Shown: positions 16,282 through 23,941 of the stretch, piece by piece
Position numbering within the stretch: position 1 is the first letter of the stretch
How the letters are laid out: each line of letters begins with the position of its first letter
NCBI GenBank assembly: GCA_905193585.1
Contig: CAJJPG010000005.1
Location: 1 to 36,652, forward strand
DNA from: an uncultured Oscillospiraceae bacterium
Lineage (GTDB): Bacteria; Bacillota; Clostridia; Oscillospirales; Acutalibacteraceae
DNA length: 36,652 nt
Reading direction: 5' to 3'
Program-made: the position numbers and the translations under genes
The notes under the pieces: generated by a model
What the model was told of the DNA's origin: nothing
The model's database searches: none
What the model saw: the letters and a program-made list of their open reading frames with translations, nothing else

Positions 16282-17787
16282 ATGGAAGAAAATAAGGATT
16301 TTTTAGATTTCGGAAGTGAAGATATTTTTTCATCTTCATCAAGCGCGCCCTGCGTTTACGAGGATATTGCGAGCAGCAGCAAAATGCGCGGAAAGCACTA
16401 CGCCAAGAAAAAGCGCGGCAACGCCTTTACAAAATGGTGGCGCAGCTGCAAAAAGTGGCAGAAGGCGTGTATGATAACCGCCACCTCACTTGTTTTGGTT
16501 GTGGCTATTGCCGTGGGCGTTCTGCGAATAGTGTTTAACTACAACTATAATAATATTACGAAGAACCCCGAGGATCTCGGCTTTGAAAGCGTTATAAACG
16601 ATAAAATAGTAAACATTGCGCTTTTCGGCATTGATACCCGCGACCCGAAATCATTCAAAGGACTTTCCGACAGTATAATGATACTGAGCCTTAATACCGA
16701 ATCCAAAAAGGTCAAGCTTATGTCGGTAATGCGGGACACGCTGGTGCCCATAACCTACAACGGAAAAACAACATATGCCAAAATCAACAGCGCTTACAAT
16801 AAGGGACCCGAATGTGCAATAAAGACCTTAAACACAATATTCGGGCTTGATATATCCGAATACGCTACGGTAAACTTTTACGGTATGTCGGATATAATAG
16901 AGGCGGTAGACGGAATTGACGTGGAGCTTGCAAAGGGAGAGCTTGATGTTTACGGCTACGAAAACGGCAAAAAGCTTAATTGGGGTCTTAACGGCTGTAT
17001 TGCCGAAATATGCGCTCACAAGGGGCTTGACCCAAATAAGTATTACATTAAAGAGGCGGGCGTGCACCACCTTAACGGCGTTCAGGCGGTGGCATATGCG
17101 AGAATCCGTCACGCCGCCAACATTGAGGGCACTAACGATGACTACGGAAGAACCGACCGCCAGCGCTACGTTATGGAGCAGCTTTTTAATAAGGCGATAA
17201 AGCTCGGTAAAAGCCAGTATGTAAAACTTGCAAAATCGCTTATGCCCTGCAGCGAGACATCGCTTTCCTATTCCGAGATTTTAAGCCTTGCGGTTAATAT
17301 CCTTTTGCAGTCGCCTACCTTTGAGCAGACGAGAATACCCGATTTTTCGTATCAGATGCCGTCTAAGAGCATAAGAGGCGTAGGCTCATGCGTTTATTAT
17401 GATTTAAACTATGCCTCAAAGCTTATTCACGCATTTATTTATGACGATATAAAGCCCGAGGATTATATTGCTGCCAACGGAATTGAGAAAAACGACTGGT
17501 ATGCGGGCGCAACGGTTAAAAAGCCGTCCTCCGGTTCATCTACGGTAAAAAATCCGTCAACAAGCTCTTCGCAAAATTCGTCGTCAGCTTCTTCCGGCAA
17601 CACGATTACAGTGCCGGAAACGCCGGAGGATAACGGGTCTTCGTCGTCGCAGGTGACAAGCGGGGATAATCAGACGCCGGAACCGTCAACGCCAGATAAT
17701 CCCGAAACTTCATCTGATTCAAGCACCGTTACGCCGTCGGAGGACCCAAAGCCCGACGAAGGTTCAACTCCTGAGAAGGCTGAATAG
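16282..17787 (+). CDS. LytR-CpsA-Psr (LCP) family protein
   Basis: LCP proteins transfer undecaprenyl-linked glycopolymers to peptidoglycan. Of 501 aa, residues 1-45 are cytoplasmic, acidic then strongly basic. One TM helix (about 50-72, ITATSLVLVVAIAVGVLRIV) anchors the protein. The LCP domain follows with ALFGIDTRD, LSDSIMILSLN, KLMSVMRDTLVPI, INSAYNKG, VDGIDVEL, GVHHLNGVQAVAYARIRH and the GRTDRQRYVM block, whose Arg/Asp residues bind pyrophosphate. The last 85 residues are a Ser/Thr/Pro/Glu-rich, probably disordered tail. ATG 16282 is favoured over GTG 16276 by AGGTG spacing. Which polymer it ligates cannot be told. Confidence 0.94.
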   Translation: MEENKDFLDFGSEDIFSSSSSAPCVYEDIASSSKMRGKHYAKKKRGNAFTKWWRSCKKWQKACMITATSLVLVVAIAVGVLRIVFNYNYNNITKNPEDLGFESVINDKIVNIALFGIDTRDPKSFKGLSDSIMILSLNTESKKVKLMSVMRDTLVPITYNGKTTYAKINSAYNKGPECAIKTLNTIFGLDISEYATVNFYGMSDIIEAVDGIDVELAKGELDVYGYENGKKLNWGLNGCIAEICAHKGLDPNKYYIKEAGVHHLNGVQAVAYARIRHAANIEGTNDDYGRTDRQRYVMEQLFNKAIKLGKSQYVKLAKSLMPCSETSLSYSEILSLAVNILLQSPTFEQTRIPDFSYQMPSKSIRGVGSCVYYDLNYASKLIHAFIYDDIKPEDYIAANGIEKNDWYAGATVKKPSSGSSTVKNPSTSSSQNSSSASSGNTITVPETPEDNGSSSSQVTSGDNQTPEPSTPDNPETSSDSSTVTPSEDPKPDEGSTPEKAE

Positions 17788-17799
17788 GGGGGAATAACA

Positions 17800-18642
17800 A
17801 TGCCGCAGAATATATATCAGGCGTTATGGATATTTATTATCTACGCGTTTTTAGGCTGGTGCTCCGAGGTTGCGTTTGCCACCGTAAATAAGGGCAAATT
17901 TGTAAACCGCGGCTTTTTAAACGGACCTGTATGCCCTATTTACGGCGTAGGAATGCTTATAGTAGTGCTTTGCCTTTGGAGCCTTCGCGACAGACCCCTT
18001 TTGCTATTTTTGGGCTCTGCCGTGCTTACAACCGCGCTGGAATTTATAACGGGCTTTGTGCTTGAAAGGTTTTTCCACGATAAATGGTGGGATTACTCGG
18101 ATATGCCGTTTAACATAAAGGGCTATGTTTGCCTTAAATTTACTGTTTTGTGGGGCTTGGCGGCTTCATTTATAATAGGCGCGGTGCACCGCTTTGTTTA
18201 TATGCTTATTGTAAAAACGCCGTTTGTTTTGGGCGTTGTATTGCTTGCGGTATTTTCGGCGGCGTTTATTGCCGACTTTATTGTAACGCTTACCGCCCTT
18301 GTAAAGCTGCCTAAAAAACTTAAAGCTATGGCAGAGGCGGAGAGGGCGCTGCGCGCGGTGTCCGATAAAATCGGTGAGAACATAAGCGATACCACAATAG
18401 CTGCTAAGGAAAAGGGAACGGCTTTAGCCGAGGAAAACAAACCGCGGCTTGACGAATTAAAGGCGGAATACGAAAAGAAGAAAAAAGAGCTTTCGGCAAT
18501 GCTTGATAGGAATTTTGTTCACAGGCGTATTTTCAAGGCGTTCCCCAATCTTAAAAACGGGCGCTATAAAGCGGTGTTTGACCGCATGAACGAATTAAAA
18601 TTAAAGGTGACGGAAAAAGGCAATGAAAAAGACGGCGTGTGA
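17800..18642 (+). CDS. CmpB-type putative ABC transporter permease
   Basis: A 280-aa membrane protein of the 'putative ABC transporter permease' family (CmpB-like). It opens with ALWIFIIYAFLGWCSEVAF and the family-specific FVNRGFLNGPVCPIYGVGML. ERFFHDKWWDYSDMPFNIKGYVCL and WGLAASFI follow. About five TM segments lie within residues 1-170. The C-terminal third is a charged coiled coil (KKLKAMAEAERALRAV... and KAEYEKKKKELSAML). No ATPase gene is near, so calling it a transporter is weak. The family link is good; the function is unknown. Confidence 0.82.
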   Translation: MPQNIYQALWIFIIYAFLGWCSEVAFATVNKGKFVNRGFLNGPVCPIYGVGMLIVVLCLWSLRDRPLLLFLGSAVLTTALEFITGFVLERFFHDKWWDYSDMPFNIKGYVCLKFTVLWGLAASFIIGAVHRFVYMLIVKTPFVLGVVLLAVFSAAFIADFIVTLTALVKLPKKLKAMAEAERALRAVSDKIGENISDTTIAAKEKGTALAEENKPRLDELKAEYEKKKKELSAMLDRNFVHRRIFKAFPNLKNGRYKAVFDRMNELKLKVTEKGNEKDGV

Positions 18643-18802
18643 AAGCTGCGCTAATTATGTTTACGACCCCGAGAGCGACATAATGTACTGCGAAATGGAT
18701 TTGGACGAGGACGAAATGCAGCGCTTTTTAACCTCGCAGACCTATAACTGCCCGTATTACGATTTTTATGATGAATATAAAATAGTCAGAAAACAAAATT
18801 AG
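18623..18802 (+). CDS. Small DUF6472-like protein, 59 aa
   Basis: ATG 18623 overlaps the end of the permease gene by 20 bases and runs to TAG 18800-18802. The product starts MKKTACESCANYVYD, continues through a CEMDLDEDEMQRFL segment and ends with NCPYYDFYDEYKIV. Four Cys in C-x2-C ... C ... C order suggest a small metal-binding fold. Cys spacing plus the acidic DLDEDEM motif match the DUF6472 pattern known from Oscillospiraceae. The AAAGG at 18615-18619 serves as ribosome site. The role is unknown; the gene lies between permease and plsC in the same operon. Confidence 0.75.
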   Translation: MKKTACESCANYVYDPESDIMYCEMDLDEDEMQRFLTSQTYNCPYYDFYDEYKIVRKQN

Positions 18803-18812
18803 GAGCGGCAAT

Positions 18813-19631
18813 ATGTTTTATTTATACTTAGTATTAAGCGCGGCACTCATACCTATACTTAACAATTTTTTTGAAATTTTACGGCAGCCATATTCGTGGT
18901 GGCTGGTGCCCGTGCTGTTTATCGCTTTCTTTTTAGGGCTCGTTATTTTGCACCTTATTGTTACCTGCATCTGGATTGCCACGGCGAACGTTAATAAGCC
19001 CCCGCGCGGCACCAAGGCTTTCAGGGTGCTTGCAAACATTACTATACCCCTGCTTTTAAAGCTTGCAAGGGTAAGCGTTAAAACCGAGGGCGCGGAGAAA
19101 ATACCCGAGGGCGCGCGTATGCTGTTTGTTTGTAATCATCAGCACGATTTAGACCCCGTAATGCTGCTTTCCGCCTTTCCGAGCGCTGAACTCGGCTTTA
19201 TAGGCAAAAAGGATATTTATAAGGATATGCCCTTTATAGCAAAGGCTATGCACAGGCTTTATTGCCTGCCTATCGACCGCGAAAATGACCGTGCGGCGGC
19301 TAAAACCATTATTGAGGCGTCGCGCCTTTTAAAATCGGGCAAGGTATCGGTTGGTCTTTTCCCCGAGGGGTACACAAGCAAGACCTGCGAGCTGCTGCCC
19401 TTCAGAAACGGCGCTTTCAAGGTGGCTTACCGCGCCGAGGCGCCCATTGCGGTTTGCGTAATAAATAATACCCGCTCAATACCTAAAGAGCTTTTTTGGC
19501 GGCGCACCGAAATAGTACTTAATGTGCTTGAGGTTATTCCGTATGATAGTTATAAGGATATGCACACGGTGGAGCTGGGCGATAAAATACACGATATGAT
19601 GCAAGCCGAGCTTGAAAAATTAAGAGGTTAA
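18813..19631 (+). CDS. plsC: 1-acyl-sn-glycerol-3-phosphate acyltransferase
   Basis: Acylates lysophosphatidic acid to phosphatidic acid. Of 272 aa, two N-terminal hydrophobic helices (about 3-22 and 30-56) anchor the protein. The acyltransferase core has H109-x4-D114 in CNHQHDLDP, RLYCLPIDREN, VGLFPEGYTSK (motif III, usually FPEGTRS) and PIAVCVINN. The Tyr in FPEGY departs from the usual Thr, which is tolerated in some relatives. Last gene of the long rightward operon; a strong terminator starts 6 bases after its stop. Confidence 0.93.
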   Translation: MFYLYLVLSAALIPILNNFFEILRQPYSWWLVPVLFIAFFLGLVILHLIVTCIWIATANVNKPPRGTKAFRVLANITIPLLLKLARVSVKTEGAEKIPEGARMLFVCNHQHDLDPVMLLSAFPSAELGFIGKKDIYKDMPFIAKAMHRLYCLPIDRENDRAAAKTIIEASRLLKSGKVSVGLFPEGYTSKTCELLPFRNGAFKVAYRAEAPIAVCVINNTRSIPKELFWRRTEIVLNVLEVIPYDSYKDMHTVELGDKIHDMMQAELEKLRG

Positions 19632-19637
19632 AAATTG

Positions 19638-19667
19638 CTTCGTTCTTTTACGGAACGAAGTTTTTTT
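19638..19667 (+). terminator. Intrinsic terminator after plsC
   Basis: Stem CTTCGTTC (19638-19645) pairs with GAACGAAG (19653-19660), with a 7-base loop, followed by seven Ts. Confidence 0.93.
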
Positions 19668-19688
19668 ATTTAGGATGTAAAATATATA

Positions 19689-19697
19689 TGCTATAAT
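19689..19697 (+). promoter_or_regulatory. Extended -10 promoter before the AraC remnant
   Basis: TGCTATAAT: TATAAT at 19692-19697 with extended TG; the -35 zone is poor. It would give a leader of about 150 bases to the ATG at 19852. I see no other clear element in this gap. Confidence 0.4.
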
Positions 19698-19851
19698 GTT
19701 TTTAAGTAAATCTGTAATTTTGCAACAAAGTTTTGTATTTATGTAAAGAAAAAAGCGTATATTTGTGTTACGATAACAGTGTAAAACAGTACGGTACGAT
19801 ATTTCTTTAAATAAGACGGAAACTTCGGGAAATATAAAGGATGTATTCTGT

Positions 19852-20036
19852 ATGGCGAAGAAAAATACCGGGCGACGGAATGAAAAGATTTTTTATGTCG
19901 GTAAAATGGGCGACCGTGCCGAAGAAAATCAGGTGTTTTATATCTGTAAAAACAGTAATGTAGACGGCGCCGCGCACTGGCACGACTGTTTTGAGATAGA
20001 ATTTATAGTAGAGGGTACGCTCTCACATATCTTAAA
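19852..20036 (+). pseudogene. 5' fragment of an AraC-family regulator
   Basis: ATG 19852 with AAAGGATG upstream opens a Lys/Arg-rich head. A cupin-type start follows (FYICKNSNVDGAAHWHDCFEIEFIVEGTLSHIL), the sugar-sensing N-terminal domain seen in AraC regulators. The similarity stops near base 20025-20036. Beyond it the frame continues only as noise to 20211, while another frame becomes a glycosidase. About 45-60 residues of a normal 280-aa regulator are present and no helix-turn-helix remains. It is a deletion remnant joined to the following fragment and cannot be a working regulator. Confidence 0.75.
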
Positions 20037-20561
20037 ACGCCGGAAATTCCGTTTTTACCCACATCACCCGTTATGGGTATGGCGCACGGACCCTACGCCT
20101 TTAATTTTAAGAACGGCAGAGAGGTTATTGAAGTTTTGGCGCAAAGCCGAAACACCGCCTATACCGAATTCGGCGGCGGAGGTTTTTCCACGCCGGAAAC
20201 ACTTAAAATGATTACCGACCCTGAAAAGCTCGAGCCGATGAATAAGGAAAATGAGATTGCCGCGGCGCATGGCACACACTGGCATGACCTGCAAATTGAG
20301 CGCTATTTCGGCAAGGTTGAGAATCTTGACTGTCTTATTGAGTGCGGGCAGTTTTTACAGTGCGTGGGTCAGCAGTTTATTTTTGAGGAGGCAAGGCGGC
20401 AAAAGCCCTATTGCTCCATTGTTTCAAACTGGTGCTTTAACGAGCCGTGGCCAAATACGGGAAATAACAGCCTTGTTTCTTACCCGAGCAATGTAAAGCC
20501 TGTGTATTATGCAGTGGCAAACGCCTGCCGACAGCCCCCGCAAACGCCCCTAAAAAAATGA
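20028..20561 (+). pseudogene. 3' fragment of a GH2 beta-mannosidase-like glycosidase
   Basis: The open frame from about 20028 begins YLKTPEIPFLPTSPVMGM and includes NTAYTEFGGGGF, where Glu resembles the GH2 nucleophile. It then has CGQFLQCVGQQFIFEEARRQ and SIVSNWCFNEPWPNTGNN, followed by SNVKPVYYAVANACR, which are hallmarks of the GH2/beta-mannosidase C-terminal barrel. The upstream two-thirds of the enzyme is missing. After ACR the frame becomes unlikely (QPPQTPLKK), suggesting a second lesion at the 3' end. It reads in a different frame from the AraC fragment, so no fusion protein is made. A 14-bp terminator follows. Confidence 0.75.
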
Positions 20562-20600
20562 ACGCCATACTGGACGAAAACGCATAAACAATTTAAAATA

Positions 20601-20648
20601 ATGTGGCTGCCGCGTTAATTACACCGGCGCGGCAGCCACATTTTTTTT
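20601..20648. terminator. Strong terminator between the GH2 remnant and the leftward gene
   Basis: A 14-bp perfect stem, ATGTGGCTGCCGCG (20601-20614) against CGCGGCAGCCACAT (20628-20641), then seven more Ts rightward. Leftward it is followed by TATTTTAAATT, so it may also end the convergent gene. Confidence 0.9.
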
Positions 20649-20684
20649 AAAACTGTTTAAGATATGATCTTTATAAAAATTATA

Positions 20685-20972
20685 TCAGACAGCGCACCTG
20701 CGGAACATACAGGGCTTGTACTTATTTACATAATAGAAATTTCTGCTCTGTCTGTCCAAAATTTTCGCCGCGACGCTTTCAATATTTTCAGGCGTTACAT
20801 TTTTACTGCAGCAAAATCTTGCGAAATTTTCGGCATTTACTTTACTGCAGAACAAATCGCAAACGGATTTTACGGTGACCGAATTATGTATCATGTCAAT
20901 CCCGTATACGGCGCATGCTCCTTCCCCCTCAATATTTAAAACATCTTTTCTTACTTTAAAAACATACTGCAT
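20685..20972 (-). CDS. DUF6514-like small protein
   Basis: A 95-aa protein read leftward from ATG 20972. It has a near-consensus promoter and a ribosome site (CGGAGATG, 7 bases before ATG). The core is ACAVYGIDMIHN, then VCDLFCSKVNAENFARFC and NVTPENIESVAAKILD. The order fits the DUF6514 pattern I recall from Oscillospiraceae: a YGI strand, a short 'sdrekverlv' helix and a 'spihl...v.dfl' helix. Function is unknown. The Cys count is high (six). The promoter quality argues for a real gene. Family assignment is from memory and moderate. Confidence 0.6.
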   Translation of the reverse strand: MQYVFKVRKDVLNIEGEGACAVYGIDMIHNSVTVKSVCDLFCSKVNAENFARFCCSKNVTPENIESVAAKILDRQSRNFYYVNKYKPCMFRRCAV

Positions 20973-21002
20973 TATTGGACATCTCCGTTAAATTTTTTCT
21001 AT

Positions 21003-21031
21003 ATTGTAACATAATTTTCCATTAAATTCAA
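21003..21031 (-). promoter_or_regulatory. Leftward promoter of the DUF6514-like gene
   Basis: On the minus strand TTGAAT (21031-21026), a 17-base spacer, TACAAT (21008-21003) with an extended TG before the -10. Start is predicted near 20996, about 24 bases before the ATG. Confidence 0.75.
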
Positions 21032-21137
21032 GTGTGTTTACGGTTTTATGCTAAATTATGATATATGTATGCGGTTTTGGCATACCCGATTTGCGCATAA
21101 ATTACCGTAAATTTTCTTATTAAATTTAATATATCGG

Positions 21138-21165
21138 TTGACAATTTCAAATTTGAGTATATAAT
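21138..21165 (+). promoter_or_regulatory. Promoter of the FMN riboswitch-ribU unit
   Basis: A perfect TTGACA (21138-21143), 16-base spacer, and a perfect TATAAT (21160-21165). The transcript would start near 21172, right at the aptamer. Confidence 0.85.
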
Positions 21166-21175
21166 AAAAACAGAG

Positions 21176-21283
21176 ATCTTCAGGGCGGGGTGCAATTCCC
21201 CACCGGCGGTGACAGCCCGCGAGCCTTTTTGGCTGATCAGGTGCAATTCCTGAGCCGACGGTACAGTCCGGATGAAAGAAGAA
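21176..21283 (+). ncRNA. FMN riboswitch (RFN element)
   Basis: All conserved RFN blocks are present in order: AGGGCGGGGTGCAATTCCCC, ACCGGCGGTGACAGCCCGCGAG, a variable stem-loop (GCC TTTTT GGC), TCAGGTGCAATTCCTGA, GCCGACGGTACAGTCCGGATG and the closing GAAAGAAG. The P1 helix pairs TCTT with AAGA at the two ends. It senses flavin mononucleotide and controls the downstream terminator. Confidence 0.96.
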
Positions 21284-21305
21284 ATGTTTAATAAGCATTT
21301 TTACG

Positions 21306-21335
21306 CCCGTGTTTTAAACGCGGGTTTTTCTTTTT
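21306..21335 (+). terminator. Riboswitch expression platform terminator
   Basis: Stem CCCGTG (21306-21311) with CGCGGG (21319-21324), including one G-T pair; loop TTTTAAA; then TTTTTCTTTTT. It lies between aptamer and ribU, so FMN binding is expected to promote termination. Confidence 0.8.
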
Positions 21336-21361
21336 GCCCAAAATCGAAAGGAAATGATTTT

Positions 21362-21958
21362 ATGAAAAAAAAGCAATTTTTAAGGGGTCTGGCTGTCAGC
21401 GGAATAATGGGTGCGCTGGGTTTTGTGCTTATGCTGCTTGAGTTTCCGCTGCCGTTTATAATTCCGCCGTTTATTAAACTGGATTTTTCGGAAATACCCG
21501 CCATTATCACGGCGTATGCTTTCGGTCCGCAGTACGGAATTTTGGTTTGCCTTATCAAAAATCTGGCGCATCTGCCGTTTACCGGCTCGGCGGGCGTAGG
21601 GGAACTTTCAAATTTTGTTTTGGGCGCGGTCTTTACAGGTGTGGCAGGCCTTTTTTACAGCCGCAAAAAAACACGCAGAAGCGCATTTCTGGGCGCGGCT
21701 GTCGGCGCGCTCGCAATGGCGCTTATAAGTGTGGCAACCAATTATTTCGTGGTTTATCCCGCGTATGTTGTGCTTTATAATATGCCTATGAACGCGATTA
21801 TAGGAATGTACAAGGCAATTTTGCCCGCGTCGGATACGCTTTTGAAATCGCTTGTTATTTTCAATCTTCCGTTTACGCTTGTAAAGGGCATGATCGATAC
21901 CGCCGTTTGCTTTGCGGTTTACAAGCGCATTTCACCCATACTTAAAAAATCAGGCTGA
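21362..21958 (+). CDS. ribU: Riboflavin transporter RibU (ECF S component)
   Basis: Substrate-binding membrane subunit that imports riboflavin with the shared ECF ATPase/T module encoded elsewhere. Of 198 aa, about six hydrophobic helices are present. The family signature is ALGFVLMLLEFPLPFIIPPF, then IKLDFSEIPAIITAYAFGPQYG, and LIKNLAHLPFTGSAGVGELSNFVLG. The start is ATG 21362, after AAAGGAAATG. An in-frame ATG at 21272 lies inside the aptamer and is rejected. The upstream FMN riboswitch independently supports riboflavin as cargo. Confidence 0.96.
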   Translation: MKKKQFLRGLAVSGIMGALGFVLMLLEFPLPFIIPPFIKLDFSEIPAIITAYAFGPQYGILVCLIKNLAHLPFTGSAGVGELSNFVLGAVFTGVAGLFYSRKKTRRSAFLGAAVGALAMALISVATNYFVVYPAYVVLYNMPMNAIIGMYKAILPASDTLLKSLVIFNLPFTLVKGMIDTAVCFAVYKRISPILKKSG

Positions 21959-21978
21959 AAATTTGCGGTAATTCCGCA

Positions 21979-22007
21979 TTGAATGTGCGGGGCGGTTGTG
22001 TTATAGT
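21979..22007 (+). promoter_or_regulatory. Promoter of the parA leader
   Basis: TTGAAT (21979-21984), 17-base spacer, TATAGT (22002-22007) with extended TG (21999-22000). Predicted start near 22014. A second TATAAT lies at 22013-22018 without a good -35. Confidence 0.55.
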
Positions 22008-22019
22008 TGAGTTATAATA

Positions 22020-22074
22020 GGGACAAGTTAGAGAAACCATAATCAGAGGTTTTGCTAATTTAGTCCCATTTTTT
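22020..22074 (+). terminator. Three-block leader hairpin with T-run upstream of parA
   Basis: Three 5-bp blocks pair in register: GGGAC/GTCCC, GTTAG/CTAAT and AAACC/GGTTT, separated by small internal loops and closed by a 9-base loop. CATTTTTT follows. It may end ribU transcription, or attenuate transcripts from the promoter at 21979-22007, which start only a few bases upstream. Confidence 0.65.
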
Positions 22075-22122
22075 ATGCCCGTTATCAGGGTAAATCTTTA
22101 GAAATCGGAGGTTTTTACATCA

Positions 22123-22926
22123 ATGAACAAAATTATCGTGGTTGCGAATCAAAAAGGAGGTGTTGCAAAAACCTCTACTGTTCGTAATTTATCGTATTCT
22201 CTTGCAGAACTCGGAAAAAGAGTTTTAACGGTAGATTTAGACCCGCAGAGTAACCTTACAATAGGCTTTGGTATTATACCGAAAAAAGCCAAACATACCA
22301 CAGGCACACTTATTACCCGTATGCTTACCGAGGAGGGATTGCCCGAAAAAAATGAGTATATTCATACTGTTGGTAAGGTTGATGTTTTGCCTGCAAGCAG
22401 GGCGTTGACCATTGCAGATGTAAATATGCTTATTTCACCCGGAAGTAATAAATATCTTTCAAAGCTGTTAGAGCCGTTGCGTGATGATTATGACTATATC
22501 CTCATAGACACCAATCCGTCACTCGGAGCTTTAACAATTAACGCTTTAACAGCGTGTGACGAAGTATTGATACCCGTTGATCCCGAATTGTTTGCCATAA
22601 CGGGCTTAAACGACCTTATGGATTCAATAGAAAAGGTAAGGGAAAACCTAAATACCACCGTTAAAATCGGAGGCATATTGTTTGTTAAATGTATAGCCCG
22701 CACCAACTTATATAAAACGGCTCGCCAGAACATAATGGAATATTTTCCTGCTGTCCCTATATTTAAAAGCGTTATACCTTTAACCGTAAAGGTAGGAGAG
22801 GCCAATAATGCGTCAATGGCGGTTGCGGAATTTGAAAAATTTAACCCTGCCGCAGCAGCATATATGGAGCTTGCAAAGGAGGTGGCATTCAATGGAAAAA
22901 ATGAAACCACGGATAAGATCGCTTGA
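22123..22926 (+). CDS. parA: ParA-family partition ATPase
   Basis: Deviant-Walker ATPase that positions plasmid or element DNA with ParB. Of 267 aa, the first residues carry the Walker A variant KGGVAKTS (11-18), then VLTVDLDPQSNLTIGFG. Walker B is in DYILIDTNPSLGALTINALTACDEVLIPVDPE, and the C-terminal part has FKSVIPLTVKVGEAN. Ala replaces the usual Gly before the catalytic Lys (GGVAKTS rather than GGVGKTT). Length is in the small chromosomal/Soj-like range without an N-terminal helix-turn-helix. It overlaps parB by 35 bases. Base composition drops compared with the genes before 21,958, marking the start of the element. Confidence 0.93.
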   Translation: MNKIIVVANQKGGVAKTSTVRNLSYSLAELGKRVLTVDLDPQSNLTIGFGIIPKKAKHTTGTLITRMLTEEGLPEKNEYIHTVGKVDVLPASRALTIADVNMLISPGSNKYLSKLLEPLRDDYDYILIDTNPSLGALTINALTACDEVLIPVDPELFAITGLNDLMDSIEKVRENLNTTVKIGGILFVKCIARTNLYKTARQNIMEYFPAVPIFKSVIPLTVKVGEANNASMAVAEFEKFNPAAAAYMELAKEVAFNGKNETTDKIA

Positions 22927-23923
22927 TGACCTTTTTACAAGCGGAGAGATTCAATCGCATTCAAACAAAGCAGCGTCTGCCGTTACACAGACCGCAGACG
23001 GAATAATATTTATTCCGCCGCAGAAAATCAGAACATTTCCGAAGCATCCGTTCCGTTTGTATGACGGTGAAAGGCTTGACGATTTAGTTGAGAGTGTAAA
23101 AGCAAACGGTATACTTATTCCTACCATTGTCCGAAAGATTGAAAAGGACGAAAATGGATATGAGTATGAAATGCTTGCAGGACATAACAGACAAAATGCT
23201 GCCATTATTGCAGACCTTGAAGTTATCCCCTGTATCGTTAAGGAAAACATAACGGATGAAGAAGCGTGGATTTATGTTATCGAAACAAATGTAATGCAAC
23301 GCTCCTTTACCGATATGCTCCCATCCGAAAAGGCTGCCGTACTTGCTTTGCGGTATTCAAAGATGTTTTCGCAGGGCAAAAGAAATGACATTATTGAAGA
23401 ACTTAAAAGGCTCGAAAACCCTGATTATATAAGGGAAAATTCAACTTGTGGAAGTGACTGCCACAAGTTAAAAAGCAGGGATAAAGTAGGTGCTGAATAT
23501 TCGCTTTCAGGACGGTCTATTGCTAACTATGTTCGTGCCAATTCGCTTATCACAGCTTTGAAAGTTCGTCTTGATAACGGCGAATTAACATTAGCGGTAT
23601 CGGTTGAGTTATCCTACCTATCAACAGAGGTACAGCAGTATATTGAAAATGTGCTGATAGAAAATGAGTTTAAGGTGGATGTGAAAAAGGCAACCGTACT
23701 CCGAAGCTATGACGATAAACTTACCGAGGATAGTGTATATGAAATCCTTTCGGGCGAAAAGGCAAGAAAGTCAAGAGCCGATACACCGCCACCGATTAAG
23801 ATCAAGCATACGGTATATTCCAAATACTTTGCACCCAATACCAAAACAAGTGAAATAGAGCGAATAATTGGCGAGGCTCTTGCTTTGTATTTCAAAAAAG
23901 CGGAGGATGAAACCTCTGCATAA
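22892..23923 (+). CDS. parB: ParB/Spo0J-family partition protein
   Basis: Centromere-binding partner of ParA and CTP-dependent clamp family, 343 aa. The ParB N-domain has IPPQKIRTFPKHPFRLYDGERLDDLVESVKANG, LIPTIVRKI and LAGHNRQNAAIIADL, the GHNR form of the ParB box. ETNVMQRSFTDMLPSEKAAVLA follows, then a helix-turn-helix region (SGRSIANYVRANSLI). A C-x3-CH insertion (TCGSDCHKL) before the helix-turn-helix is unusual. ATG 22892 is chosen for AAAGGAGG nine bases upstream. The C-terminus is basic then acidic. It is probably a partition or accessory regulator for the element; a parS site was not found by eye. Confidence 0.92.
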   Translation: MEKMKPRIRSLDDLFTSGEIQSHSNKAASAVTQTADGIIFIPPQKIRTFPKHPFRLYDGERLDDLVESVKANGILIPTIVRKIEKDENGYEYEMLAGHNRQNAAIIADLEVIPCIVKENITDEEAWIYVIETNVMQRSFTDMLPSEKAAVLALRYSKMFSQGKRNDIIEELKRLENPDYIRENSTCGSDCHKLKSRDKVGAEYSLSGRSIANYVRANSLITALKVRLDNGELTLAVSVELSYLSTEVQQYIENVLIENEFKVDVKKATVLRSYDDKLTEDSVYEILSGEKARKSRADTPPPIKIKHTVYSKYFAPNTKTSEIERIIGEALALYFKKAEDETSA

Positions 23924-23941
23924 AAACGGAGGTGTTCACCA

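Noticed and set aside
21272..21361. Longer ribU start
   Set aside because: The ATG lies in the FMN aptamer and the extension would be coded by the terminator.
22808..22891. Longer parB start
   Set aside because: It lies inside parA without a ribosome site; ATG 22892 has AAAGGAGG.
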